Shown piece by piece: positions 21,101 through 27,901 of a stretch of DNA of 64,000 nt. The DNA comes from SGZJ01 sp949372955. Its GTDB lineage: Bacteria > Bacteroidota > Bacteroidia > Flavobacteriales > Flavobacteriaceae. Below the pieces are notes generated by a model. The model did not search any database. It was not told the origin of the DNA and was given only the letters and a program-made list of their open reading frames with translations. Location of the stretch: assembly GCA_949372955.1 (NCBI GenBank), contig CASIAX010000016.1, positions 51,505 to 115,504 of the forward strand, written 5' to 3'. Within the stretch, counting starts at the first letter, position 1. The number at the start of each line of letters is the position of its first letter. A program made the position numbers and the translations under genes.

Positions 21101-22347
21101 TTAGGTATTTAGCTGCAAAAAATGGCTGGCTAACTGTGTTCCCAGATTTTAATCAGCAATATACACAGGTCACAAATAAAAATTTAACTTTTTCTGCGAA
21201 TCTAACTCCAATTAGAGACCTGAAAATTGATTTAACGGCCGGAAGGACATATTCAGAAAATTTAACTGAGAATTTTAATACTATAGATGAAAATGGTGAT
21301 GGTCTTAGTGATGACTACAATCCATTAATTCAAAATACTTTAGGGAATTTTAACATATCGACTGTTCTTATTAAAACAGCATTTTCTAAAAGCGACGAGA
21401 ACAGTTCTGATACATTTGATGCATTTAGAGAAAATCGTTTAGTTATTGCAAGAAGATTAGCTTTAGATGCAGGAATTGATTTTACTAATGCTAATAATTT
21501 TGAAAATGCAGACTTGAATAGTTTTCCGTTGGGCTATGGAAAAACTAATCAATCGGTATTACTTCCAGCGTTCCTGTCTGCTTATACAGGTGATGACCCA
21601 TCTACATCTAGCCTAGGCGCATTTAGAAACATTCCTATTCCTAATTGGACATTAAAATACACTGGGTTAATGAAGTTAAAATGGTTTAAAAAGAATTTTA
21701 AAAGATTATCTATTTCTCACGGCTATAATGCGATGTACACTATTAATCAGTTTAGATCTAACTTAGATTATAATGAGGGTAATCCTGCTTTAAATTTTAG
21801 TTATCAAAATCCTAATGTTTTAGACCAGTCGGATAATTATAAAAATGAATTTTTATACAGTAATATAAATCTAATGGAACAATTTAGTCCTTTGTTTAAG
21901 TTAGATTTTGAAATGAAAAATTCGATAAAGATCTTAGCGGAAGTTAAAAAAGACCGATTACTATCTCTAAGTTTTGATAATAACCTTTTGACAGAAATAC
22001 AAGGTAATGAGTATATTTTTGGTTTTGGATACAGAGTTAAAGACCTAAAAATTAGATCTAGTTTGGCTGGTGCTAGCCAAATTATTAAAAGTGATTTGAA
22101 CATGAAATTAGATCTTTCTATTAGGAATAATAAAACAATTATTAGATATTTGGACTTAGACAATAATCAAGTAACGTCAGGTCAAACAATATGGAATTTT
22201 AAATATTCTGCTGATTATGATTTTAGCAGAAATTTAACGGGAATATTTTATTTTGATTATTCATTCTCAGAATATGCAATATCAACCGCTTTTCCACAAA
22301 CAACTATTCGATCTGGATTTACTATGAGATATAATTTTGGTAATTAA
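15172..22347 (+). CDS. sprA: Type IX secretion system outer-membrane translocon SprA
   Basis: A 2391-residue outer-membrane protein, by far the longest gene here. SprA (Sov in Porphyromonas) is the very large beta-barrel through which type IX secretion substrates cross the outer membrane, and is needed for gliding in many flavobacteria. The start is TTG 15172, the only codon that includes the signal peptide (hydrophobic about residues 12-28, then FSQD). Repeated SprA N-terminal-type segments occur (VYSSLYNSSKTIALQSSEKN region, and GAPKGTDFKG near residue 835), and the last residues (FTMRYNFGN) form an aromatic-ended barrel strand. It lies between ruvA and gcvH, its usual flavobacterial position. 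Confidence 0.96.
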   Translation: MNIFENILFNKFNTLVFYIIIALSVNFTFSQDQLNEDIATTDIELDNPPSIVESYVYDPVSDRYFFNQSVGSFNINYPIILSPQEYEELVLNESLKKYYKDKVNAAEGRLDGSEDLQKNLIPEIYVNSKLFESIFGGNTIEVVPQGSLEIDLGALYTKQDNPSFSPRNRSNFSFDFDQRIGLSLLGKVGTRVQVNANFDTQSTFDFQNLMQIQYEPTEDDIIKKIEVGNVSMPLNSTLISGAQSLFGFKTELQFGKTKVIAVFSEQKSEAKTVVAQAGGTIEEFEFRALEYDENRHFFLSHAFRDKYNQALLNYPFINSNIQITRSEVWVTNRNNQVENVRNIVAFQDLGESSSLSSSVNVFVGPNANPDNANNGFNPMIIGQANSQLTSSVRDIATIQSGILLSDVNEGFDYGKLENAKKLLPGSDYNINTQLGYISLNQKLDNDEILAVAFQYTIGDQVFQVGEFANDGVQATEVSDNNDSNPVINNNNLVVKLLKSTVSSVDEPMWDLMMKNIYNTGSFQLEEDGFKLNIFYNESSPLNYISAVEGTPFPTNNNGLSLGETPLLNLFNFDRLNSNNDPQFNGDGFFDFVPGMTVLQNNGKIIFTKVEPFGEFLFEKLRLNPNENYNGNQDITDDYNLNQKKYVYSSLYNSSKTIALQSSEKNKFQVTGKYKSSSGSGIPIGAYNVPRGSVNVTAGGRVLTEGVDYTVNYQLGTVQILDPALQSSGTPISVSVENNATFGQQTKRFTGFNVEHQFNENFLLGGTFLNLNERPVTQKANYGTEPINNTIFGFNGNFATELPFLTRLVNKFPNIETEAPSNLSVRAEVAYLVPGAPKGTDFKGEVTSYVDDFEGTQNIIDLMSPQGWSLSSRPKNLGLLYNDGGEDANGIQNGYDRALLNWYSIDPIFYSSIRPSEINDDDVSNAYTRRIFIDEIFPQVDIVQGQLSVINSLDLNYYPEERGPYNMNPQNSQNTLTNPSNSWAGITRQITTTDFEQSNVEYIEFWLQDPFINNSENLGGKLNFNLGNISEDILKDGRKQYENGLPEDGDISLLNETTWGSVVPQNQSLIYAFSTLGEERGNQDVGLDGYDDQDEAIKFPSFSNLDDPSNDNYNYFLNVDGDILNRYKNYNGLEGNSPETFTNTNRGSSTQPDAEDINRDNTMNTIDSYFEYEIDITPNSLSDINNEYIKDRKVKTVTLPNGTSETIKWYQFRVPVNEPTNTVGGISDFRSIRFIRMYLNEFTQNTIFRFGTLELVRSDWRKYQLSLDDELNNDNDITNVNVGVIGIQENEESYVSPPGVEREQFNNNNTIVRQNEQSLVLDVCALETEDSRAVYKNINVDMRQYKRIRMFLHAEEGSNPGLSDGDIVGFIRIGNDLTQNYYQIEVPLQRSSNNTLDPQSVWPEINEINLPIEILESIKSLGITNGTLANEDPIFYDVFGDDLVIEPVDEFSEFEMGQQRVSIKGNPNFGDIRTLMVGVKNPRQDNMDVCGSVWFNELRLSDMDNEGGWAAILTMDANIADFMSLSATGRQSTSGFGSIEQGPNEREIEDKRQYDLVSNINIGQLLPKKWEVSIPFNFGLSEELITPEYDQQYKDIKLQNRLNSAEDVSEKNSILERSEDYTKRKSINFIGVNKQRSGEKKERFYDLENLTLNYSYNQVEHRDYEIEDLLDQNLRAGAAYNFNFNSIKLEPFKKNDSLFTGKYFKILKDLNFNLLPTNISINTDFIRQFNKQKFRDSELTGDNISVNELFRRNYNFDLQYNFNYAVSDALNFSYNASNNNIVKNYFIDDNINGEQDSSLDVFDRFFDIGDPNMQSQQFAINYELPLNKIPTFSFITASYSYTGDFQWQKGSDLFGNLTLNGETYDLGNTISNANTHNVNSSLDMSKLYKYIGLVKKNNRKSSDKDSGANSPQSQRTSSANKKFNFKNTVIDLLTSVKRVQLNYSENNGSFLPGYLQTPDFIGSFKPSLGYVFGSQRDIRYLAAKNGWLTVFPDFNQQYTQVTNKNLTFSANLTPIRDLKIDLTAGRTYSENLTENFNTIDENGDGLSDDYNPLIQNTLGNFNISTVLIKTAFSKSDENSSDTFDAFRENRLVIARRLALDAGIDFTNANNFENADLNSFPLGYGKTNQSVLLPAFLSAYTGDDPSTSSLGAFRNIPIPNWTLKYTGLMKLKWFKKNFKRLSISHGYNAMYTINQFRSNLDYNEGNPALNFSYQNPNVLDQSDNYKNEFLYSNINLMEQFSPLFKLDFEMKNSIKILAEVKKDRLLSLSFDNNLLTEIQGNEYIFGFGYRVKDLKIRSSLAGASQIIKSDLNMKLDLSIRNNKTIIRYLDLDNNQVTSGQTIWNFKYSADYDFSRNLTGIFYFDYSFSEYAISTAFPQTTIRSGFTMRYNFGN

Positions 22348-22364
22348 TTTAATATAAATAATAA

Positions 22365-22745
22365 ATGAGTACACCTTTAAATTTAAAATATACTAAAGAC
22401 CACGAATGGGTGTTAGTAGAAAATGATATTGCTACAATTGGTATTACAGACTTTGCTCAGGGAGAGTTGGGGGATATAGTCTATGTAGAAGTTGATACTT
22501 TGGGAGAGAAATTTGATGCCGAAGAGGTGTTTGGATCTGTAGAGGCTGTTAAGACCGTATCTGATCTTTTTTTACCTCTTGCAGGAGAAATTATTGAGTT
22601 CAATGAATTGCTAGAAAGTGAGCCAGAAAAAGTAAATGATGATCCTTACGGAGAGGGTTGGATGATAAAAATTCAGATTAGTGATTCTTCTGAGATTGAC
22701 AATTTAATGTCCGCAGAAGATTATAAAAAAATGATTGGTGAATAA
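22365..22745 (+). CDS. gcvH: Glycine cleavage system H protein
   Basis: A 126-residue lipoyl carrier protein that shuttles the aminomethyl group between the P, T and L proteins of glycine cleavage. The lipoyl-lysine is K63 within GSVEAVKTVSD, and the opening YTKDHEWV is typical. Length is normal. No gcvT or gcvP is nearby. The VanZ-like gene overlaps its last bases. Confidence 0.97.
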   Translation: MSTPLNLKYTKDHEWVLVENDIATIGITDFAQGELGDIVYVEVDTLGEKFDAEEVFGSVEAVKTVSDLFLPLAGEIIEFNELLESEPEKVNDDPYGEGWMIKIQISDSSEIDNLMSAEDYKKMIGE

Positions 22746-23091
22746 ATTTAATTTAATTCTTGCACTACTTTATAGTGCTTTAATTATTTTTTTAGGCTTG
22801 TCAGAGTCTATATCTAGCTCCGTTGTAAGTTTAGATATAAATGATAAGTTAGCTCACTTTATCTCTTATTTATTATTTTATTATTTATGGTATAATCCTT
22901 TTTGTTATTTATTTAAAAGCAAACCATTAATTTATTTATTTGTTTTTGCTTTTACATTTGGAGTTTTTATCGAGCTTGGACAAAAGTTTTTAACTCTAAC
23001 AAGAAATGCTGAATTGTTAGACGTTGTTTCTAATTTAACGGGAATACTAATACCTCACATATATTTCAGCTTAAAGAAAAGAAAGATTTAA
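22738..23091 (+). CDS. VanZ-like family membrane protein
   Basis: A protein of about 117 residues with four hydrophobic segments and the VanZ-family signature: DKLAHFISYLL near residue 34, FGVFIELGQKF near residue 77 and ELLDVVSNLTGI near residue 95. Its function in flavobacteria is unknown; VanZ itself gives low-level teicoplanin resistance in enterococci, but most relatives are uncharacterised. The start is taken as GTG 22738, overlapping the last 8 bases of gcvH; TTG 22735 is one codon upstream and cannot be excluded. The same gcvH-vanZ-tonB order is common in flavobacteria. Confidence 0.8.
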   Translation: MNKFNLILALLYSALIIFLGLSESISSSVVSLDINDKLAHFISYLLFYYLWYNPFCYLFKSKPLIYLFVFAFTFGVFIELGQKFLTLTRNAELLDVVSNLTGILIPHIYFSLKKRKI

Positions 23092-23160
23092 AATTATAAT
23101 CACTTGTTTTTTATTCAAATAATTGGTTATTTTACCAAACCACAATCAAAAAAATAAAAT

Positions 23161-23877
23161 ATGGAATCTAAAAAAAATCCAAAAGCAGACATTTCTAGAA
23201 ATGCCTCATTGTATTTTGCAATAGGATTGGCTTTGATGGTGTTCTTATCATACTCAACTATTAATTGGAAAGTTTATGATAAAAGCGACGTTGATATAGG
23301 TCTTGTTAGTATGGATGAGCTGGATGATGAAGAAATTCCATTATTAGAGCAGGTTGTGCCACCACCACCACCACCACCACCACCAGCACCGCCTGAGGTT
23401 ATTGAGATTGTAGAAGATGAAGAAGAGATAGAGGAGACGGTTATTGAATCTACTGAAACTGATCAAGAAGAAGAAATTGATATAGAAGATTTAGAAATTG
23501 AAGAAGTTGAAGAAGATATTGAAGTTCCTTTTTCAGTAATAGAAAATGTTCCAATTTTCCCTGGATGTGATAAGGGTAATAACGCAGAGAGACGTAAATG
23601 TATGTCTCAAAAAATTACAAAATTTGTTCAAAGAAAATTTAACACTGACTTAGCTGGAGACCTTGGTCTTTCCGGAAGACAGAGAATTAGTGTTATTTTC
23701 AAAATTGATAAAACAGGAGATGTAGTTGGTGTAAGGGCAAGAGCTCCACACCCTAGGTTAGTAAAAGAAGCTCAAAGGGTAATTAATTTGTTACCTAAGA
23801 TGAAGCCAGGTAAACAAAGGGGTAAAGCTGTGATAGTACCATACTCTTTGCCTATAATTTTCCAAGTACAGGATTAG
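23161..23877 (+). CDS. tonB: TonB-family energy transducer
   Basis: A 238-residue inner-membrane protein that couples the proton motive force to TonB-dependent outer-membrane transporters. A single N-terminal membrane anchor (about residues 15-34), a run of nine prolines starting near residue 67, an acidic periplasmic spacer (EDEEEIEETVIESTETDQEE), and a TonB C-terminal domain from about residue 123 (VIENVPIFPGCD to LPIIFQVQD) are visible. The C-terminal domain is the parent or sister of two copies in the damaged gene just downstream. No exbB or exbD is in the window. Confidence 0.93.
   Translation: MESKKNPKADISRNASLYFAIGLALMVFLSYSTINWKVYDKSDVDIGLVSMDELDDEEIPLLEQVVPPPPPPPPPAPPEVIEIVEDEEEIEETVIESTETDQEEEIDIEDLEIEEVEEDIEVPFSVIENVPIFPGCDKGNNAERRKCMSQKITKFVQRKFNTDLAGDLGLSGRQRISVIFKIDKTGDVVGVRARAPHPRLVKEAQRVINLLPKMKPGKQRGKAVIVPYSLPIIFQVQD
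23359..23385 (+). repeat. In-frame CCA trinucleotide repeat (nine units) in tonB
   Basis: Nine perfect consecutive CCA codons encode nine prolines of the TonB periplasmic spacer, followed by GCA CCG CCT. Using one codon without synonymous variation marks a slippage-prone microsatellite; unit gain or loss would change the length of the rigid spacer without breaking the frame. Confidence 0.9.
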
Positions 23878-23948
23878 CACTCCCTTTTATAAATTTATTA
23901 TAATTTGACCCAAATCAAATACTATTTTTATTAATTAAATTTAATTAA

Positions 23949-24846
23949 ATGAATAGCTATATGAGGTTTCGTTATTTTCCATTCTTTATTTTAATACTAC
24001 TAATTAGTATTCCTAATAATGTTAGCGCATTAAATCTAGTAATTAATCAAGATGATACGGTTAAGTTTTCAGAGGTTGAAAATGCTCCATTTTATATTGA
24101 CTGGTGCACATCAAATATTTCTAAAGATAAAATTAGAGAATGTACAGATTCAGGTATAAAGTTATTTGCAAAAAAAATTTTAATTCTCAATTAGCTGTTA
24201 ATTTAAAACTTTCGGGATACCAAAGAATAACTAGTTCATTTATAATTGATAAAAGTGGTAAAATAGTTAATATTAGAGTAAGAGCTCCGCATCCTGATCT
24301 TGAAAAAGAAGCTATTAGGGTGATTAATTCACTGCCTATAATGCAACCTGGAAGACAAAATGGTGAAGCTGTTTCTGTATCCTATTTGTTACCGATAATT
24401 TTTAAAGTACAAAGTGATTCGTTAAGTGTATCTACTAATAAGACTCCGATTTTAAATTTAATTGATGGTGATAATGTAGAAGTATCTTTCTCAACTGTTG
24501 AAAACGTTCCAATTTTCCCTGGATGTGATAAAGGAGATAACGCAGAGAGACGTAAATGTATGTCTCAGAAAATTACAAAATTTGTTCAAAAGGAATTTAA
24601 TGTAAATATAGCCCGAAATCTTGGCCTTTACGGAAGACAAAGAATTAGTGTCATTTTTAAAATTAATAAAAAAGGAAATGTAGTGGGGGTTAGAGCACGA
24701 GCTCCACACCCAAATTTAAAAAAAGAAGCGATAAGAGTTGTAAATATGATTCCCAAGATGAAGCCTGGTATGCAACTTGGAAAAGCAGTTATTGTTCCTT
24801 ATTCTTTACCTATAATTTTCTACCTATAATTTTCCAAGTTCAGTAA
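23949..24846 (+). pseudogene. Two-domain TonB-like protein, frameshifted twice
   Basis: A signal peptide (about residues 6-27, ending VSALN) is followed by two TonB C-terminal domains in tandem. The reading frame breaks inside the first domain at an A8 run (24170-24177): frame 1 stops at 24194, while the correct continuation (KNFNSQLAVNLKLSGYQRI) is in the -1 frame and runs to a stop at 24829. A second lesion, a 14-bp tandem duplication at 24807-24834, replaces the expected ending IIFQVQ with IIFYL; with one copy removed the frame ends at TAA 24844-24846. Domain 2 is very close to tonB at the DNA level (24506-24600 against 23548-23642). It lacks a membrane anchor plus proline spacer, so even intact it would be a secreted TonB-domain protein. 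The A8 tract could also support programmed -1 frameshifting. Confidence 0.8.
24807..24834 (+). repeat. 14-bp perfect tandem duplication at the end of the TonB paralogue
   Basis: TACCTATAATTTTC occurs at 24807-24820 and again at 24821-24834. Deleting one copy restores the family ending LPIIFQVQ followed by TAA, exactly as in the neighbouring tonB. This identifies it as a duplication-type frameshift mutation. Confidence 0.9.
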
Positions 24847-24935
24847 AAGATAGCGATCAATACTTATAACAAAGCTTATGAAAAACCAATTCTAAATTTT
24901 GAATAATGAGTGGAACAATAATTAATTAATTAGGA

Positions 24936-24966
24936 TTGCCCTTATTGTAATTTAGACTTATCTTTG
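24936..24966 (+). promoter_or_regulatory. Candidate Bacteroidota-type promoter for the ctaB operon
   Basis: TTG (24936-24938), a 20-base spacer and TATCTTTG (24959-24966) resemble the -33/-7 pattern with a weaker -33 box. The ctaB start at 24992 is 25 bases downstream. The 145 bases between the TonB paralogue and ctaB hold no other recognisable feature. Confidence 0.5.
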
Positions 24967-24991
24967 CATCGATATTTTTAGCTATTAGTCA

Positions 24992-25861
24992 GTGCAAAAT
25001 AATAAATTCACATTCAGCTCCTTTATAGAAATAACTAAACTTCGTCTTTCGTTAAGTGTAGTGTTTTCATCTGTGATTAGTTATCTAATCGGAATGAATG
25101 AATTTGATTTTGAAATATTTTTATATTTAGTTGTTGGTGGATTAATGATGGTTAGCGCTTCCAACGTTTTCAATCAAGTAATCGAAAGAGATTTAGATGC
25201 TCTTATGCAAAGAACTAAAGGTAGGCCATTACCAATGGGTCAAATTTCTGTTAATAATGCGCTAGTCCTTGGTTTCGTTTTTGTTATTACTGGTCTTACC
25301 TTACTTTATTTAATTAACCCATTGTGCGCTATGCTAAGCGCTATATCAATATTTATTTATGCATGCGTTTATACTCCATTAAAATTAATCACTCCTCTTT
25401 CTGTTTTTGTTGGCGCTATCCCTGGCGCAATTCCATTTATGCTAGGATGGGTGGCAGCAACTAATGAATTAGGCGTTGAAGCACTAGCGTTATTTTTGAT
25501 GCAGTTCTTTTGGCAGTTTCCACATTTCTGGGCAATAGCGTGGTGGCAAAATGATGAGTATGAAAAAGCAGGGTTTAAGATGTTGCCAACAGGCAGAAAA
25601 GATAAATCAACTACTTTTCAAATAATTTTTTATTCTTTCTGGGCAATAATTATGTCTATAGTACCATATTTTAATGTCACTGGGGATCTATCTCTTTCAT
25701 TTTATGGTCTAGTAATAGTCCTCTTGCTAGGAATGTTTTTGTTATTTTATTCCTTCAAATTATTTAAAACAAGCACAACCCAAAATGCAAAAATTTTGAT
25801 GTTTGTGAGTATTTTATATTTAACATTAGTTCAAATAGTATATTTAATCGATAATTTATAA
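24992..25861 (+). CDS. ctaB: Protoheme IX farnesyltransferase (heme O synthase)
   Basis: A 289-residue UbiA-superfamily membrane prenyltransferase that attaches a farnesyl group to heme B to make heme O, the precursor of heme A for the aa3 oxidase. The first aspartate-rich motif NQVIERDLDALMQRTKGRPLP (near residues 62-80; split here as NQVIERDLD and MQRTKGRPLP) and the conserved YTPLK are intact, with about eight or nine membrane helices. The start is GTG 24992 (MQNNKFTFSSF). It leads an operon of oxidase subunits and assembly factors. No heme A synthase (ctaA) is in the window. Confidence 0.95.
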   Translation: MQNNKFTFSSFIEITKLRLSLSVVFSSVISYLIGMNEFDFEIFLYLVVGGLMMVSASNVFNQVIERDLDALMQRTKGRPLPMGQISVNNALVLGFVFVITGLTLLYLINPLCAMLSAISIFIYACVYTPLKLITPLSVFVGAIPGAIPFMLGWVAATNELGVEALALFLMQFFWQFPHFWAIAWWQNDEYEKAGFKMLPTGRKDKSTTFQIIFYSFWAIIMSIVPYFNVTGDLSLSFYGLVIVLLLGMFLLFYSFKLFKTSTTQNAKILMFVSILYLTLVQIVYLIDNL

Positions 25862-25869
25862 TAATCAAA

Positions 25870-26451
25870 ATGGATTTAACACAAGGTTCAAATAAAGAGA
25901 AAAATATTAGAGCAAAAAAAATGATGCTATGGTTTGGAATAGCATCATTAATCATGTCTTTTGGAGGTTTAACTAGTGCTTTTGTAGCAAGTAAAACAAG
26001 AGTAGATTGGCTATCTGAGCTTGAATTGCCCTCAGCATTTACCGCTAGTTTAATAATAATAATTTTAAGTAGTTTCTTTCTGTATACCTCTAAAAAAGCG
26101 CTGAGAAAAAGTGATAAAAAGAAGAGTACTATACTACTTATTTCATCTATAATTTGTGCTACTGTTTTTGTTGTATTACAATTTTATGGGTTTTCACAAT
26201 TAATTGATTTGGGGTACTATTTTACGGGACCTACTAGTAATGTCACTTCTTCTTTTGTTTTCCTAATTGCTTTTTTTCACTTACTCCACGCTTTGGTTGG
26301 TTTACTTTGTTTATTAGTAGTTTTGGTAATGCTTTTAAAGAACAAATATCAAGCAGACAACATGTTAGGATTTGAGTTAGCGTCTAACTTTTGGCATTTT
26401 GTTGATGTTTTATGGATATACTTATTTTTATTCTTAGTTTTCTTCATATAA
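25870..26451 (+). CDS. ctaE: Heme-copper oxidase subunit III-like protein (short form)
   Basis: A 193-residue protein with five membrane helices and the subunit III signatures LIAFFHLLHALVGL (near residue 135) and FWHFVDVLWIYLFL at the C-terminus. Subunit III stabilises proton pumping by subunit I. It starts 8 bases after ctaB. A second, longer subunit III gene follows immediately; one of the pair presumably is the structural subunit and the other an accessory paralogue, as seen in other flavobacteria. Confidence 0.9.
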   Translation: MDLTQGSNKEKNIRAKKMMLWFGIASLIMSFGGLTSAFVASKTRVDWLSELELPSAFTASLIIIILSSFFLYTSKKALRKSDKKKSTILLISSIICATVFVVLQFYGFSQLIDLGYYFTGPTSNVTSSFVFLIAFFHLLHALVGLLCLLVVLVMLLKNKYQADNMLGFELASNFWHFVDVLWIYLFLFLVFFI

Positions 26452-26491
26452 ATTAATTATTTTTGTACCGTTTTTAATATAAATTATATTT

Positions 26492-27469
26492 ATGAGCTCT
26501 ATAGTATCTACATCAAGTCAAAACGAAGGTTGGTCCGGAGGTAATAAGCCTATGAAAGCCAGCTATGGTAAATTAATGATGTGGTTTTTTATTGTATCGG
26601 ATGCTTTAACTTTCTCAGGTTTTTTAGCCGCCTACGGTTTTTCTAGATTTAAGTTTATTAATTCTTGGCCTATTGCTGATGAGGTTTTTACTCACGTTCC
26701 GTTTATACATGGTCAAGAACTTCCAATGATTTATGTAGCCTTTATGACATTTGTTTTAATTATGTCATCTGTTACAATGGTACTTGCAGTAGATGCTGGT
26801 CATCATATGAAAAAAGCTAAAGTTACTTTTTATATGTTCCTGACTATTATCGGAGGTCTTATATTTGTAGGCTCTCAAGCTTGGGAATGGGCAACTTTTA
26901 TAAAAGGAGATTTTGGAGCTGTTAAAACTTATGGAGGAAATATCATTCAATTTGTAGATGCGGATTCTGATCATAGAGTTGCTCTTAAAGACTTTGCTCA
27001 CCATATTCCATCTGAAAGAGTGCAGCACGAAAGTAAGAAAGGCATATGGTTTATGTCTGAGTCTAGTTTATCATCATATACATTAGAAGAAGTAATAAAA
27101 GGTTTTGAGGCTTCTCCTAATCTAGTTGTTAGAACTCAAATAATTGAAGATAATCACAAAACTGTCCTATCTCGTGAAGAATCTTTAAGGGTTTTAAGAG
27201 AAAACGGTTCCTATGTAGTTGAAGGTGCTAATCTAAGAGACAATGAATATGGAACCCCTCTTTTTGCTGATTTCTTTTTCTTTATAACTGGCTTCCACGG
27301 CTTCCACGTTTTTTCTGGTGTAGTATTAAATATCATTGTATTTTTTAATGTTATTCTTGGAACTTATGAGAAAAGGGGAAGTTATGAAATGGTTGAAAAA
27401 GTAGGACTGTACTGGCACTTTGTCGATTTAGTTTGGGTATTTGTATTTACGTTTTTCTATTTAGTTTAA
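26492..27469 (+). CDS. ctaE: Cytochrome c oxidase subunit III with large soluble insertion
   Basis: A 325-residue subunit III. The core helices and motifs SQAWEWATFI (near residue 130), FFFITGFHGFHVFSG (near residue 263) and YWHFVDLVWVFVF at the C-terminus are typical. Between the WEW and HGFHVF motifs there is an extra soluble segment of about 105 residues (from GNIIQFVDADSDH to VVEGANLRDNEYG) absent from proteobacterial subunit III; I believe similar insertions occur in other flavobacteria. A TATTTTTG -7-like box lies at 26458-26465 but has no good -33 partner, so it may simply be part of the ctaB operon. Confidence 0.93.
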   Translation: MSSIVSTSSQNEGWSGGNKPMKASYGKLMMWFFIVSDALTFSGFLAAYGFSRFKFINSWPIADEVFTHVPFIHGQELPMIYVAFMTFVLIMSSVTMVLAVDAGHHMKKAKVTFYMFLTIIGGLIFVGSQAWEWATFIKGDFGAVKTYGGNIIQFVDADSDHRVALKDFAHHIPSERVQHESKKGIWFMSESSLSSYTLEEVIKGFEASPNLVVRTQIIEDNHKTVLSREESLRVLRENGSYVVEGANLRDNEYGTPLFADFFFFITGFHGFHVFSGVVLNIIVFFNVILGTYEKRGSYEMVEKVGLYWHFVDLVWVFVFTFFYLV

Positions 27470-27484
27470 TTATATATTATTGAT

Positions 27485-27865
27485 ATGGCTGATGAGCATA
27501 AGTTAGAAATTTTTAGAGGTTTAATTAAATTTAAATCTAACACACAGAAAATTTGGGGTGTCCTAATCTTGCTTACAATTGTTACTACAGTTGAAGTAGT
27601 TTTAGGTATTATCAAACCTGAGTTTATGATGGAAAGCTTTTTAAGCATGAAAATTCTAAACTGGGTATTTATAATATTAACTATTGTTAAAGCTTATTAT
27701 ATAACATGGGATTTTATGCACATGAGAGATGAAACACCTGCTCTTAGAAGAGTTGTTGTGTGGACTGCTATCTTCCTGATTTGTTATTTATTATGGATAC
27801 TAATTGAAGAAGCAAGTTATATTTTTAACACCTATGATCAAGGATATATTAAAAGAGATTTTTAA
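27485..27865 (+). CDS. ctaF: Cytochrome c oxidase subunit IV (bacterial type)
   Basis: A 126-residue membrane protein with three helices matching bacterial COX4 (CtaF). The family motif AYYITWDFMHMRDE (near residues 76-89) is present and the second helix begins VWTAIFLICYLLWILIEEAS. It is a small accessory subunit of the aa3 oxidase. It begins 15 bases after the subunit III gene. Confidence 0.9.
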   Translation: MADEHKLEIFRGLIKFKSNTQKIWGVLILLTIVTTVEVVLGIIKPEFMMESFLSMKILNWVFIILTIVKAYYITWDFMHMRDETPALRRVVVWTAIFLICYLLWILIEEASYIFNTYDQGYIKRDF

Positions 27866-27901
27866 TAATTCTCTAACTGTTTTCTTCTTACAAATAAATA
27901 A

